Below, piece after piece: positions 17,718 through 26,334 of a DNA stretch of 64,000 bases. Origin of the DNA: SZUA-36 sp963801195 (lineage in GTDB: Bacteria; Pseudomonadota; Gammaproteobacteria; Xanthomonadales; SZUA-36); the NCBI GenBank assembly GCA_963801195.1, contig CAWDDX010000007.1:62001-126000 (forward strand), in the 5' to 3' direction. Numbering within the stretch: position 1 is the stretch's first letter; every line of letters starts with the position of its first letter. The notes under the pieces are model-generated. The model was given only the letters and a program-made list of their open reading frames with translations. It did not search any database and had not been told where the DNA came from. The position numbers were made by a program, and so were the translations under genes.

Positions 17718-18253
17718 GATGCCAGAATTTCGTCAAGAATGATCTGGTCTTTTTCCTGGGCGGCCAGAATCAGGTTGCAAATTTCCCTCACCGCGCCGTC
17801 GCCACCGTTACGCCGGGTGACCCAGTGCACCCTTTCTTTGACGTGTTCCTCGGCATCCGCGACCGAAACCGCGAGACCCGCCCGCAACAGCACCGGAAGG
17901 TCTATCCAGTCGTCACCGGCAAAACAAATCTGCCGGGCGTCCAGACCGGTGATCTCGAGTAGCTCAAGGAACGCATCCAGCTTGTCTTCGCGGCCCTGGT
18001 AAACATGCCGGATACCCAGCTGGTCCATGCGGTGTTTGACGGCCGCGGATCGCCTGCCGGTAATCACGGCAACTTCGATACCCGCCCGTTGCAGGGCTTT
18101 CATCCCCATTCCGTCGCGGGTGTTGAACGCCTTCATTTCATTGCCCGCGTGGTCGAAGTACAGCTTGCCGTCGGTCAGCACGCCATCCACATCGAGGACA
18201 AGCATACGTACGCTTGCGGCGCGTTCCTTGAGTGCAGCATCCATGGGCGCCAT
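17714..18253 (-). CDS. kdsC: 3-deoxy-D-manno-octulosonate 8-phosphate phosphatase
   Basis: 179 residues, a HAD phosphatase of the KdsC size class. The nucleophile motif is LVLDVDGVLTDGKLYFD; motif II is VITGRRS, and motif III/IV is IGDD-like, FAGDDWIDLPVLLRAG. It removes phosphate from Kdo-8-P to give free Kdo for the LPS inner core. It starts directly after the kdsD stop and overlaps lptC, so it sits inside one operon with its pathway partner KdsD. Confidence 0.93.
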   Translation of the reverse strand: MAPMDAALKERAASVRMLVLDVDGVLTDGKLYFDHAGNEMKAFNTRDGMGMKALQRAGIEVAVITGRRSAAVKHRMDQLGIRHVYQGREDKLDAFLELLEITGLDARQICFAGDDWIDLPVLLRAGLAVSVADAEEHVKERVHWVTRRNGGDGAVREICNLILAAQEKDQIILDEILAS

Positions 18254-19225
18254 TCAGATGACCCCGGCCTGCAACAAATCGTTAAAATTCAATATACCCT
18301 GCAAACGATGGTCATCATCCACCACCAGCAGTCCCTGTATTTTGTATTGCTGCAACATCTTGACTGCCTCGACCGCCAGCGCTTCGGGTTGTATCGTTTT
18401 GCCATTTCGCGTCATCACGTCACCAACCGTGATCTTGTGCGGGTCCATCTCCTGTTCAAGCGCCCTTCGCAGGTCGCCGTCGGTGAAAACCCCCTCGACT
18501 TTCATCTCGCCGTCGGTGATCGCGACCATGCCCAGTCTTTTTCTCGTCATCTCGACAATCGCTTCTGAAAGCCTGGCATTTGCAGCCACGCGGGGTATGT
18601 CTTCTCCGCGGTGCATGATGTCATGAATATGCAGCAACAGGCGTTTACCGAGTTGGCCGGCCGGGTGTGAGCGGGCAAAGTCCTCGGCGGTGAAGCCACG
18701 GGATTCGAGCAGCGAAACCGCCAGTGCATCACCCATGACCAATGCGGCTGTGGTACTGGAAGTGGGCGCCAGGCCCAGTGGACAGGCCTCGGCTGGAACG
18801 GCGACATTGATATGCACGTCCGCATGACTGGCCAGGGTCGATGCCGGTTTACCGGTCATGGCGATAATACTCACGCCCTGGCGCTTGAGTAAGGGCAGGA
18901 TTTTCCGGACCTCATCGGTTTCGCCGGAATTTGACAGTACCAGCACGACGTCTTCGCAGGTGATCATGCCGAGATCGCCGTGTGAGGCTTCCGCCGCGTG
19001 AACGAAAAACGCGGGTGTGCCGGTGCTCGCCAGCGTTGCGGCGATTTTGCCGGCGATATGTCCGGATTTTCCCATGCCCAGGACGACAATCCTGCCGCGG
19101 CAGTCAAGGATGAGCCGGCAGGCGGCCTCGAACGTGTCGTCGATACGGGATAGCAGTCCGGTGACGGCCGCGGCTTCGGTTTTGATGACGGCCCGGGCCA
19201 GTTCTTTCAAGGCGAAACTGTCCAT
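18254..19225 (-). CDS. kdsD: D-arabinose 5-phosphate isomerase KdsD
   Basis: 323 residues. An N-terminal SIS domain (about 30-180) has VVLGMGKSGHIAGKIAATLA and the active-site AAEASHGDLGMI, followed by two CBS domains (about 205-260 and 270-323). The enzyme converts ribulose-5-P to arabinose-5-P, the first committed step of Kdo synthesis. The length and CBS pair match KdsD/GutQ, and the neighbours fix it as KdsD. It starts 64 bp from the yrbG stop on the same strand. Confidence 0.95.
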   Translation of the reverse strand: MDSFALKELARAVIKTEAAAVTGLLSRIDDTFEAACRLILDCRGRIVVLGMGKSGHIAGKIAATLASTGTPAFFVHAAEASHGDLGMITCEDVVLVLSNSGETDEVRKILPLLKRQGVSIIAMTGKPASTLASHADVHINVAVPAEACPLGLAPTSSTTAALVMGDALAVSLLESRGFTAEDFARSHPAGQLGKRLLLHIHDIMHRGEDIPRVAANARLSEAIVEMTRKRLGMVAITDGEMKVEGVFTDGDLRRALEQEMDPHKITVGDVMTRNGKTIQPEALAVEAVKMLQQYKIQGLLVVDDDHRLQGILNFNDLLQAGVI

Positions 19226-19288
19226 GCGCGTATTCTAACCTGAATTAAATACTGTCAATTGTTTGAAATATCTCTGCACTGAGAAAAT

Positions 19289-20278
19289 TCAGCCCGGTAA
19301 GACCATTTGAATCCGGGTGGTGCTCAACCAGACCAGGGTGACATAACCGATAAACATCAGCAAAAGGACGCTTCCCGAACGCCTGCCGATGCGGCCTGGG
19401 CCGCGGAAATCGGAGGCCATCAGGTAGAGTGCGCCGGTCATCAGGAACATGGCAGGGAAGTCGCGTGCCAGGATAATCGGCATCAACTCTACCGGATTGA
19501 TGATGGAGGCGATCCCCAGGACACCCAGCAGGTTGAACATATTGGAGCCGATAATATTGCCTATGGCCAGGTCGTCTTCCTTGTGCAAGGCCGCGGTAAT
19601 CGCTGTTGCAAGTTCAGGCAGGCTGGTGCCGACTGCCACGACGGTCAGACCGATGACGGTATCCGTCACATGCAAAATCCTCGCGATCGTGGTTGCGCCT
19701 TCGACCAGGAATGTTGAACTGATGGGCAGAACGACGAGTCCGACCAGCAACCAGAACACTGCCACCTTGGTGGGGATATCCCTGGGGATCTCGGCATCAA
19801 ACTCTTCTGCCAGGGGATCCGAAAGCGGCCGGTGCAGGCCGATCCGGATGATCCAGATGACAACCGCCACCAGGCTCAGAATCAAAACCCAGCCTTCAAT
19901 GCGGGTGTAGACACCATTGAGCGCCATCAGGAAGCAAACCAGCATGATCAGCAACAACATCGGGTATTCACGTTTCAATGCGTGGGATTCCATGCGCAGC
20001 GGGTAAATCAATGCCGTTGCCCCGAGCACCAGTCCCATGTTGGCGATGTTCGAGCCGATCGCGTTGCCAACGGCCAGTCCGGAGTTGCCCTTCATCGTGG
20101 CAACTGCCGAGACGACCAGTTCAGGTGCCGAGGTGCCGAATCCGATGATGGTCAGACCGATGACCAGGGGTGAAACGCCGAGGTTTCGCGCGGTTGCCGA
20201 GGCACCCGCAACGAGGCGGTCTGCGCCCCAGACGAGCAAAAGAAAACCGGCAACCAACTGTGTGATTGCAATCAACAT
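19289..20278 (-). CDS. yrbG: YrbG-like calcium/sodium antiporter
   Basis: 329 residues with about ten membrane helices and the two inverted alpha-repeats of the CaCA family: GFGTSAPELVVSAVATMKGN with AVGNAIGSNIANMGLVLG in the first half, and AVGTSLPELATAITAAL with AIGNIIGSNMFNLLGVLG in the second. The Glu residues of GTS(A/L)PE are the cation ligands. YrbG precedes kdsD in most Gammaproteobacteria; its physiological role there is unclear. Confidence 0.92.
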   Translation of the reverse strand: MLIAITQLVAGFLLLVWGADRLVAGASATARNLGVSPLVIGLTIIGFGTSAPELVVSAVATMKGNSGLAVGNAIGSNIANMGLVLGATALIYPLRMESHALKREYPMLLLIMLVCFLMALNGVYTRIEGWVLILSLVAVVIWIIRIGLHRPLSDPLAEEFDAEIPRDIPTKVAVFWLLVGLVVLPISSTFLVEGATTIARILHVTDTVIGLTVVAVGTSLPELATAITAALHKEDDLAIGNIIGSNMFNLLGVLGIASIINPVELMPIILARDFPAMFLMTGALYLMASDFRGPGRIGRRSGSVLLLMFIGYVTLVWLSTTRIQMVLPG

Positions 20279-20541
20279 GCCAGGAAACGGTACTTATTTG
20301 CGGGACAGGACACTTGGTCGTAATCCATAAAGCGGTTCACATCATGGTATATACAGGCAGTTAATGCACCCGGCAAGGAAGAAGTGTTTTTAAAGGCAAT
20401 ATAATCCATTATGATAATTGCTTCTTAAAGGTCAACTCCGTTTGCCCCTTGGCCATGCGGTGAATTAATTGAGGGTGATGTTTCCCCGTTCGATGTTCCG
20501 GGTTAGTTAAACATTGACCGGCTACAAAAGGAAGATAGTTT

Positions 20542-20763
20542 ATGGATAGCACGACAATTGCGCAAATGATAGTTGAAGGCCTGCCGGGTGCGGACGTCAC
20601 GGTCAGCGGTGACGACGGGGTGCATTTTGAAGCGGTGGTCCGTTATGCGGAATTTGCCGGCAAGACAACGCTGGCGAGGCACCGCATGGTGTACGCGACC
20701 CTGGGTGAACTGATGGGTAACGAGATACACGCGCTGGGATTGGTAACCGAGCTGCCAGAATAA
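20542..20763 (+). CDS. ibaG: BolA/IbaG-family protein
   Basis: 73 residues, the IbaG size class. The BolA pattern is seen in DVTVSGDDGVHFEAVV and the C-terminal HRMVYATLGELMGNEIHALG. AAGGAAG lies just upstream of the ATG. IbaG-type BolA proteins work with monothiol glutaredoxins in Fe-S handling and acid response. It is divergent from yrbG and convergent with purN. BolA is an alternative name, but the short size and the yrbG neighbourhood favour IbaG. Confidence 0.85.
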   Translation: MDSTTIAQMIVEGLPGADVTVSGDDGVHFEAVVRYAEFAGKTTLARHRMVYATLGELMGNEIHALGLVTELPE

Positions 20764-20776
20764 ATTACCAGGTTTC

Positions 20777-21442
20777 TTAAGTAAAACTGCCGTCATCAAG
20801 CAATTGCAGGGGCCGTGTCAATTTTTGTCCATTAAATAAAACCGCGTCCTGCTGACAGGCGATTTCATGTTTGCAGAACAAGCCGACGGTCGCGGTCAGC
20901 AGTTTGTGCTCCAGCGGGCCGAGCCTCGCTTTCAATGCAGTCGCATCGTCACCGGGCAGCACGGGAATTGTCACCTGCGAGATCACCGGTCCCGAGTCGA
21001 GACCGGCGGTGACAAAATGGATGCTGGCGCCGGTTTCGCGATCACCTGCCAGCAGGACACGGTTATACGTGTCGAGGCCCCTGTAAAGCGGCAGCAGGGA
21101 AGGGTGAAGATTGATCATGCGGCCTTCGTACTGGCGGGTAAATTCTTCGCTCAAAATGCGCATGTAGCCGGCGAGAATGATCAACTCTGCCTGGCTTTGT
21201 TGCAAGACCTCAGCAACCGCGGCATCGTGTGTCGGCCGGTCCGGAAAATCAGCATGGCTGATAACACTGACGGGTATTGCAGCAGCCGTGGCGTGATTGA
21301 TACCCGGCGCGTTTTCGCGGTTGGAAATAACCCGCACGATATCCAGCTCCAGCGCGTTTGCCTCGATCGCGTTGATCAACGCTTTCAGGTTGCTGCCGGT
21401 ACCGGAAATCAATACCGCGGCTTTCAAAGGGTCCAGGCTCAT
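20777..21442 (-). CDS. purN: phosphoribosylglycinamide formyltransferase
   Basis: About 221 residues from the ATG at 21442, which overlaps the purM stop as ATGA. The frame extends further upstream, but only inside purM. Signature features are AAVLISGTGSNLKALINAI (GAR binding), the catalytic Asn/His in MINLHPSLLPLYRGL, and SIHFVTAGLDSGPVISQ with the Asp. It transfers a formyl group from 10-formyl-THF to GAR in the third step of purine synthesis. The purM-purN pair is translationally coupled. Confidence 0.94.
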   Translation of the reverse strand: MSLDPLKAAVLISGTGSNLKALINAIEANALELDIVRVISNRENAPGINHATAAAIPVSVISHADFPDRPTHDAAVAEVLQQSQAELIILAGYMRILSEEFTRQYEGRMINLHPSLLPLYRGLDTYNRVLLAGDRETGASIHFVTAGLDSGPVISQVTIPVLPGDDATALKARLGPLEHKLLTATVGLFCKHEIACQQDAVLFNGQKLTRPLQLLDDGSFT

Positions 21443-22497
21443 GAGCGGATATAGTTGACCCGGCGCCCGCCGTCCTCGCAATCGACTACACGGCCGAGAC
21501 GGTAAACGGGTTCATCCGCACGCTTCAACGCGGCGCAGATATCATCGGCCGACGCTTCGCTTACCAGCAGCACCATTCCGATACCGCAGTTGAAAGTGCG
21601 CAGCATTTCCTTTTCTTCGATGCCGCCGCGGGCTTGAAGCCATTGGAAAACCGCGGGCAAGGTCCAGGCCGAAAGGTCCAGTTCCAGCCCCAGACCGGCC
21701 GGGATGACACGGATGATGTTTTCACTGATGCCGCCGCCGGTAATGTGGGCGAGTCCGTCGAGCGGGTAATGTTCGATCAGATCCAGCAGGGCTTTTACAT
21801 AAATCCTGGTCGGCGCGAGCAAGGCGTCGCCGAGGCTGCCATCACCCAGAGGTGTTGACGGGTTCACCCCGGAATGTTCCAGCACTTTCCGGATGAGCGA
21901 ATAACCATTGGAGTGGGGCCCTGACGATTCGAGACCCAGGACGATATGCCCTGCCTTGATCCGGCTGCCGTTGATAAGTCTGGGGCGGTCGACCACACCA
22001 ACGGCAAACCCCGCCAGGTCATAATCATCCTTTTCATACATGCCCGGCATTTCCGCAGTCTCACCGCCGATCAAGGCGCAACCGGCCTGTCGGCAGCCCT
22101 CGGCAATGCCTTCGATAACCGCCTGTGCATTGTCGATCTTCAACTTTCCAGTGGCGTAATAATCGAGGAAAAACAGCGGTTCCGCACCACAGGTGAGGAT
22201 ATCATTGACACACATGGCAACCAGGTCGATGCCGATGGTGTCGTGACGATCGAGTTGTCTCGCCAGCAGTAGCTTGGTGCCGACACCATCGGTTCCGGAC
22301 ACCAGCAATGGTTCCTTGTAGCGTGCGATATCGAGCTGGAACAGGCCACCGAAGCCGCCGAGGCCGCTGACGACGCCAGAGCGGTGGGTGGATTTAACGG
22401 CCGGTTTGATGCGTTCGACCAGCTCGTTTCCGGCATCGATGTCGACGCCGGCTTCAAGGTAACTCAATCCGGCTGGTTTTCTGGTTTTTGTGTTCAA
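21439..22497 (-). CDS. purM: phosphoribosylformylglycinamidine cyclo-ligase
   Basis: 352 residues. The AIR synthase motifs are LSYLEAGVDIDAGNELVERI at the start, LVSGTDGVGTKLLLARQLDR, DLVAMCVNDILTCGAEPLFF, and the ATP-binding ALIGGETAEMPGMY. It makes AIR, the fifth step of purine synthesis, in the cytoplasm. It is divergent from the DUF2066 gene with almost no gap, so the two promoters must overlap the gene ends. Confidence 0.95.
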   Translation of the reverse strand: MNTKTRKPAGLSYLEAGVDIDAGNELVERIKPAVKSTHRSGVVSGLGGFGGLFQLDIARYKEPLLVSGTDGVGTKLLLARQLDRHDTIGIDLVAMCVNDILTCGAEPLFFLDYYATGKLKIDNAQAVIEGIAEGCRQAGCALIGGETAEMPGMYEKDDYDLAGFAVGVVDRPRLINGSRIKAGHIVLGLESSGPHSNGYSLIRKVLEHSGVNPSTPLGDGSLGDALLAPTRIYVKALLDLIEHYPLDGLAHITGGGISENIIRVIPAGLGLELDLSAWTLPAVFQWLQARGGIEEKEMLRTFNCGIGMVLLVSEASADDICAALKRADEPVYRLGRVVDCEDGGRRVNYIRS

Positions 22498-22586
22498 TGA
22501 CAGGGCCCGTTAATTCATGTGAGTATGCGCTGTCCTATGGTATCTTATTAGGGCTCGCAATAACCCAGATTTTACCCGGAATGCAG

Positions 22587-23618
22587 ATGAAAAAATTACT
22601 GCTGATCATTGTTACGTTACATTTATCAGTTGCCCAGGCACTTGCGCAAACCGACCTGTATTCCGGAGAAATCCCGGTATCCAGCCAGGGCGAGGCGGAT
22701 CGGAACGCCGCCATACCGCTGGCACTTGTCCAGGTGATGCAAAAACTCAGCGGAAAGCGTGAGATACCCGCCTCGCCGGCATTTGACGATGCGCTCAGCA
22801 ACGCGGCCAGGTATCTGCGTTCCTACCGCTATGCCAAAGTGGCCCGCGACACCGCAGACGGCGATGTCAGCGAGCAGTTGCGCCTGGTCGCACAGTTCAT
22901 GCAGCCCGAAGTCGACCGCATCGTGCAGGAAATCGGTTTGCCGAGATGGCGGCAGGAGCGGCCGGATGTTCAACTTTGGGTGGTCTTCGATGATGACCTC
23001 AGCCGGCAGTTGAAACCCATCAGGTTCAATTATGCCTGGGAATCCATCGAAGACATCGCCGCCATGCGGGGCCTGCCCGTGAGCTGGCCAGAACTGGATG
23101 AAGAAGAACTGCAACTGTTGGATATGCGTCTCGTCTGGGGTGGTTTTACCGATTACCTGGTTGAGCGCGGCGCACCCCAGGACGGGGTTGCGATTATCGC
23201 TGTGCGGCGGGAGGGACCCGAGTGGGTCGTGCGCTGGAACCTGGCCAGCGGCAGTCAGACCTGGAGTTGGCAGAACAATGATATTGAACTGACGAATGCG
23301 CTGGCAGAGGGTACCCAGCGGATGGCCGATGAGATCGCCGCGAGCAATACCATCGCGGTGTCGGATCAGGGAATCTCTACCATCGATATCAGTATTGGAG
23401 CACTGGACAGCGCCAGCGCTTACGCAAGCTGTCTTGCATATTTGCAAAAGCTCAGCCTGGTCAACGACGTTGAAGTGATAGGTGCAAACCCGGGTCGCGT
23501 CAAATTCCGTTTACAGCTCAACGCCTCGACAGAGCACCTCGCAGAAACATTCAGGCAAGGACTGGTGTTGGTGCCGGCCGGTGCTGGAAGTGATTACGAT
23601 TATGAGTTCCTGCCTTGA
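22587..23618 (+). CDS. DUF2066 domain-containing exported protein
   Basis: About 343 residues from the ATG at 22587, chosen because it gives a clean signal peptide (MKKLLLIIVTLHLSVAQALA-QTD). The frame stays open to 22488, but that stretch overlaps purM. The rest matches the DUF2066 family found before perM and hda in Gammaproteobacteria: an N-terminal YSGEIPVSSQGEADRNAAIP repeat-like region, RYLRSYRYA, and QLWVVFDDDLSRQL. The function is unknown. The context suggests a housekeeping periplasmic protein. Confidence 0.8.
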   Translation: MKKLLLIIVTLHLSVAQALAQTDLYSGEIPVSSQGEADRNAAIPLALVQVMQKLSGKREIPASPAFDDALSNAARYLRSYRYAKVARDTADGDVSEQLRLVAQFMQPEVDRIVQEIGLPRWRQERPDVQLWVVFDDDLSRQLKPIRFNYAWESIEDIAAMRGLPVSWPELDEEELQLLDMRLVWGGFTDYLVERGAPQDGVAIIAVRREGPEWVVRWNLASGSQTWSWQNNDIELTNALAEGTQRMADEIAASNTIAVSDQGISTIDISIGALDSASAYASCLAYLQKLSLVNDVEVIGANPGRVKFRLQLNASTEHLAETFRQGLVLVPAGAGSDYDYEFLP

Positions 23619-23692
23619 GATGCCTGCCGGGTTTCCCTCGCCGCGGCTGGCCAAGTCCGGCAGACATTCGGGCCGGGTGGTAAGATTCACCA

Positions 23693-24781
23693 ATGACGAC
23701 TGATTCCCGCAACTGGTTGATATTGGCATTGCTCGCCGTTGCCGGCTGGCTCGTTTATCTGCTTGCGCCGGTGATCACGCCGTTCGCAATTTCAGCCGTG
23801 CTGGCCTATTTGGGTGATCCGCTGGTCGACCGCCTCGAGAAGTTCTCCGTTGGACGTTGGAAATTCGGCCGGACACTCGCCGTGAGTTTGGTTTTCATAC
23901 TCATGCTGACCCTGCTGGTTGTCGTGTTGATCATCGTTGTACCGTTGCTGGCAGAGCAAATTCGACTGCTGATAAAACTGTTTCCACACTGGATCGACTG
24001 GTTTTCGGGTACGGCGTTGCCGTGGCTGGCAGCCAGGCTTGGGTTCGATGCCAGCGAATTCGATTCGGCTCACCTGACCCAGGTGCTGAAGGACTACTGG
24101 CGGGAAATCAGCACCGCTGCCTTCAAGGTCATGGACTACGTATCACGCGGCGGTATGGCGGTTGCGGCATTGTTGACCAACCTCATCCTGATCCCCGTGG
24201 TTACTTTTTACCTGCTGCGCGACTGGGACCTGCTAATCCGGGCCACGCATGACCTGATGCCGCGCAGTATTGAAGCCGGTGTCAGCCGCACGGTTACCGA
24301 GGTCGATGATGTGCTCGGTGCATTTTTCCGCGGACAGTTGATGGTCATGCTGGCACTGGGGCTCATCTATTCCATTGGCCTGTCCCTGGTCGGCGTTGAC
24401 CTGGCGGTATTGATCGGGATGGGCGCCGGTTTGCTCAGCATCGTCCCCTACCTCGGTTCCATTGTCGGTGTGCTGGTTGCGGCAGGCGCCGCCATATTCC
24501 AGTTTCAGGATGTATTTCACCTGCTCATGGTGTTGCTCGTCTTTGCCGTCGGCCAGTCAGCGGAAGGCATGTACCTGACACCGAAGCTGGTGGGTGACGA
24601 GATCGGCCTGCATCCGGTGACAGTAATTTTTGCCGTATTGGCCGGGGGGCAATTATTTGGCTTCCTGGGGATTTTACTGGCATTGCCGGTGGCCGCAGCG
24701 ATCAACGTGCTGGTCCGGAACCTGCTGCAACGGTACCGGCAAAGCGGGCTCTACCAAATGACGCCGGACGGGAAAAGCTGA
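23693..24781 (+). CDS. perM: PerM/AI-2E family permease
   Basis: 362 residues with about eight helices, including a long first pair (NWLILALLAVAGWLVYLLAP) and a C-terminal bundle with AVGQSAEGMYLTPKLVGDEI and the conserved LHPVTVIFAVLAGGQLFGFL. These are hallmarks of the AI-2 exporter/PerM family. The function in most species is uncertain; some members export AI-2 or act in Na+/H+ exchange. It is followed by hda after 3 nt, and this linkage is conserved. Confidence 0.88.
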   Translation: MTTDSRNWLILALLAVAGWLVYLLAPVITPFAISAVLAYLGDPLVDRLEKFSVGRWKFGRTLAVSLVFILMLTLLVVVLIIVVPLLAEQIRLLIKLFPHWIDWFSGTALPWLAARLGFDASEFDSAHLTQVLKDYWREISTAAFKVMDYVSRGGMAVAALLTNLILIPVVTFYLLRDWDLLIRATHDLMPRSIEAGVSRTVTEVDDVLGAFFRGQLMVMLALGLIYSIGLSLVGVDLAVLIGMGAGLLSIVPYLGSIVGVLVAAGAAIFQFQDVFHLLMVLLVFAVGQSAEGMYLTPKLVGDEIGLHPVTVIFAVLAGGQLFGFLGILLALPVAAAINVLVRNLLQRYRQSGLYQMTPDGKS

Positions 24782-24784
24782 CAC

Positions 24785-25489
24785 ATGCTGTTTTCACCAC
24801 AGATACCCCTGCCGTTGGCGCCGCGCCGTGACAAGCTGTTTGAGAATTTTGTCAATGGCCCCAATCATGCGCTGGTCGAGGCCATCAGGAACCTGCCGAA
24901 GGAACCCGGTTCGCATGTGTTTCTCTCGGGCGCCGAGGGCAGCGGTAAAACCCACTTGCTGAACGCCCTGTGTATCGAGACCCGCGAGCGCCAGGGCCGT
25001 GCGTTTTATCTTGCGCTCAAGCGCTTGCCGAAAGACGCCACTGCATCGTTGCAGGGCCTGGAGTCACTGGACCTTGTCTGCGTTGACGATTTGCATGTCA
25101 TCGCCGGTAACAGGGCCTGGGAAGAAGCGCTGTTTCATTGTTTCAACCGCATTCGGGAAGCAAACGGTCGCCTTTTGGTCGCCAGTCGCGAAAGATTGTC
25201 CGCGCTTGAACTGGGATTGCCCGACCTGGCGTCACGCCTGGCGTGGGGTTTGCGTTTGCAACTGCAACCCCTTGATGACCATGACAAGATGGCGGTGATC
25301 AAACTGCACAGCGACGCATTCGGGCTGAACCTGCCCGAAGATGTACAGGAATATCTACTTAAACACCACGACCGGAGCATGGCTGCATTGATTCAAACCG
25401 TGGAAAACCTGCACGAGGCGGCGCTTACGCTAAAACGCAGGATCACGATCCCATTGGTGCGTGAAGTGCTCAAGGCAGAAACCAACTGA
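24785..25489 (+). CDS. hda: DnaA regulatory inactivator Hda
   Basis: 234 residues, the size of Hda. It is a DnaA-like AAA+ domain with Walker A LSGAEGSGKTHLLNAL, Walker B LDLVCVDDLHVIAG and an arginine-finger region DLASRLAWGLRLQL, and it lacks the DnaA helix-turn-helix. The N-terminal QIPLPLAPRRDKLFENF fits the clamp-binding motif (Q-I-P-L-P-L). Hda with the DNA-loaded sliding clamp triggers DnaA-ATP hydrolysis after initiation. The start lies 3 nt after the perM stop. Confidence 0.93.
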   Translation: MLFSPQIPLPLAPRRDKLFENFVNGPNHALVEAIRNLPKEPGSHVFLSGAEGSGKTHLLNALCIETRERQGRAFYLALKRLPKDATASLQGLESLDLVCVDDLHVIAGNRAWEEALFHCFNRIREANGRLLVASRERLSALELGLPDLASRLAWGLRLQLQPLDDHDKMAVIKLHSDAFGLNLPEDVQEYLLKHHDRSMAALIQTVENLHEAALTLKRRITIPLVREVLKAETN

Positions 25490-25503
25490 GGCCTGATAAT
25501 ACA

Positions 25504-26277
25504 ATGCTGACAAAATCGGAAATAACCCGCAACTGGCTGCCGCGTTATACCGGCATGCCGCTGGACATGTTTGGCGAGTATATCCTGGTCACGAATTTTG
25601 GTGATTATGTCCGGCGTTTCGCAAAGATGTTCAACTGCACCATCTACGGTGAAGACCGCACCATGCAAGCTGCCACCAATGACGAGGGATTGACCATCAT
25701 CAATTACGGCATCGGTTCCAGCAACGCCGCCACCATCATGGACCTGCTCACCGCCGTGATGCCGAAGGGCGTGTTATTCCTGGGAAAATGCGGGGGTTTG
25801 AAGCAGTCCACCGAAATCGGCCATTTCATTCTGCCCATAGCCGCGATACGCGGCGAAGGCACCAGTGACGATTATTTTCCACCCGAAGTACCGGCCCTGC
25901 CTTCATTCAAACTGCACAAGTTTGTCTCGGACAAGATTCTGGCGCACGGCTTCGACTACCGCACCGGTGTGATCTATACCACCAACCGCCGGGTCTGGGA
26001 ACACGATGAGGCATTCCACAAAAAACTGCATGATATGACCTGTATCGGCATCGATATGGAAACGGCAACCCTGTTTATCGTCGGACACGCCAACGCGATT
26101 GCGCATGGCGCGTTGTTACTGGTATCGGACGTGCCGGTGACACCCGAAGGCGTAAAGACCGAAGAATCGGACAAGAAGGTCACGGAAGACTGGGTGGACA
26201 TGCATCTGCGGATCGGTATCGAAGCCATGACCGAAATTGGTCTGAAAGGTGAGCAGATCAAGCATTTCCGCTATTGA
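25504..26277 (+). CDS. AMP nucleosidase, short form
   Basis: 257 residues, a nucleoside phosphorylase fold. Motifs are TIINYGIGSSNAATIMDLL, GVLFLGKCGGLKQSTEIGHF and a purine-site DMTCIGIDMETATLFIVGHA, with the catalytic acid in LLVSDVPVTPEGVKTEESD. It resembles the catalytic domain of AMP nucleosidase, which hydrolyses AMP to adenine and ribose-5-P. It lacks the roughly 200-residue N-terminal regulatory domain of E. coli Amn. Such short forms are typical of Bacteroidetes. A terminator follows at 26294. Confidence 0.78.
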   Translation: MLTKSEITRNWLPRYTGMPLDMFGEYILVTNFGDYVRRFAKMFNCTIYGEDRTMQAATNDEGLTIINYGIGSSNAATIMDLLTAVMPKGVLFLGKCGGLKQSTEIGHFILPIAAIRGEGTSDDYFPPEVPALPSFKLHKFVSDKILAHGFDYRTGVIYTTNRRVWEHDEAFHKKLHDMTCIGIDMETATLFIVGHANAIAHGALLLVSDVPVTPEGVKTEESDKKVTEDWVDMHLRIGIEAMTEIGLKGEQIKHFRY

Positions 26278-26293
26278 TCCAGCCCTGCGAAAT

Positions 26294-26315
26294 AAGGGCC
26301 GCATCGCGGCCCTTT
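26294..26315. terminator. bidirectional intrinsic terminator
   Basis: AAGGGCCGC-ATC-GCGGCCCTTT. A 7-bp GC stem with a 3-nt loop is flanked by AA on the left and TTT on the right, between the convergent AMP nucleosidase and lipoprotein genes. The symmetry suits both strands. The U-tract is short. Confidence 0.75.
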
Positions 26316-26334
26316 GTAAACATGCGGACCTTGA

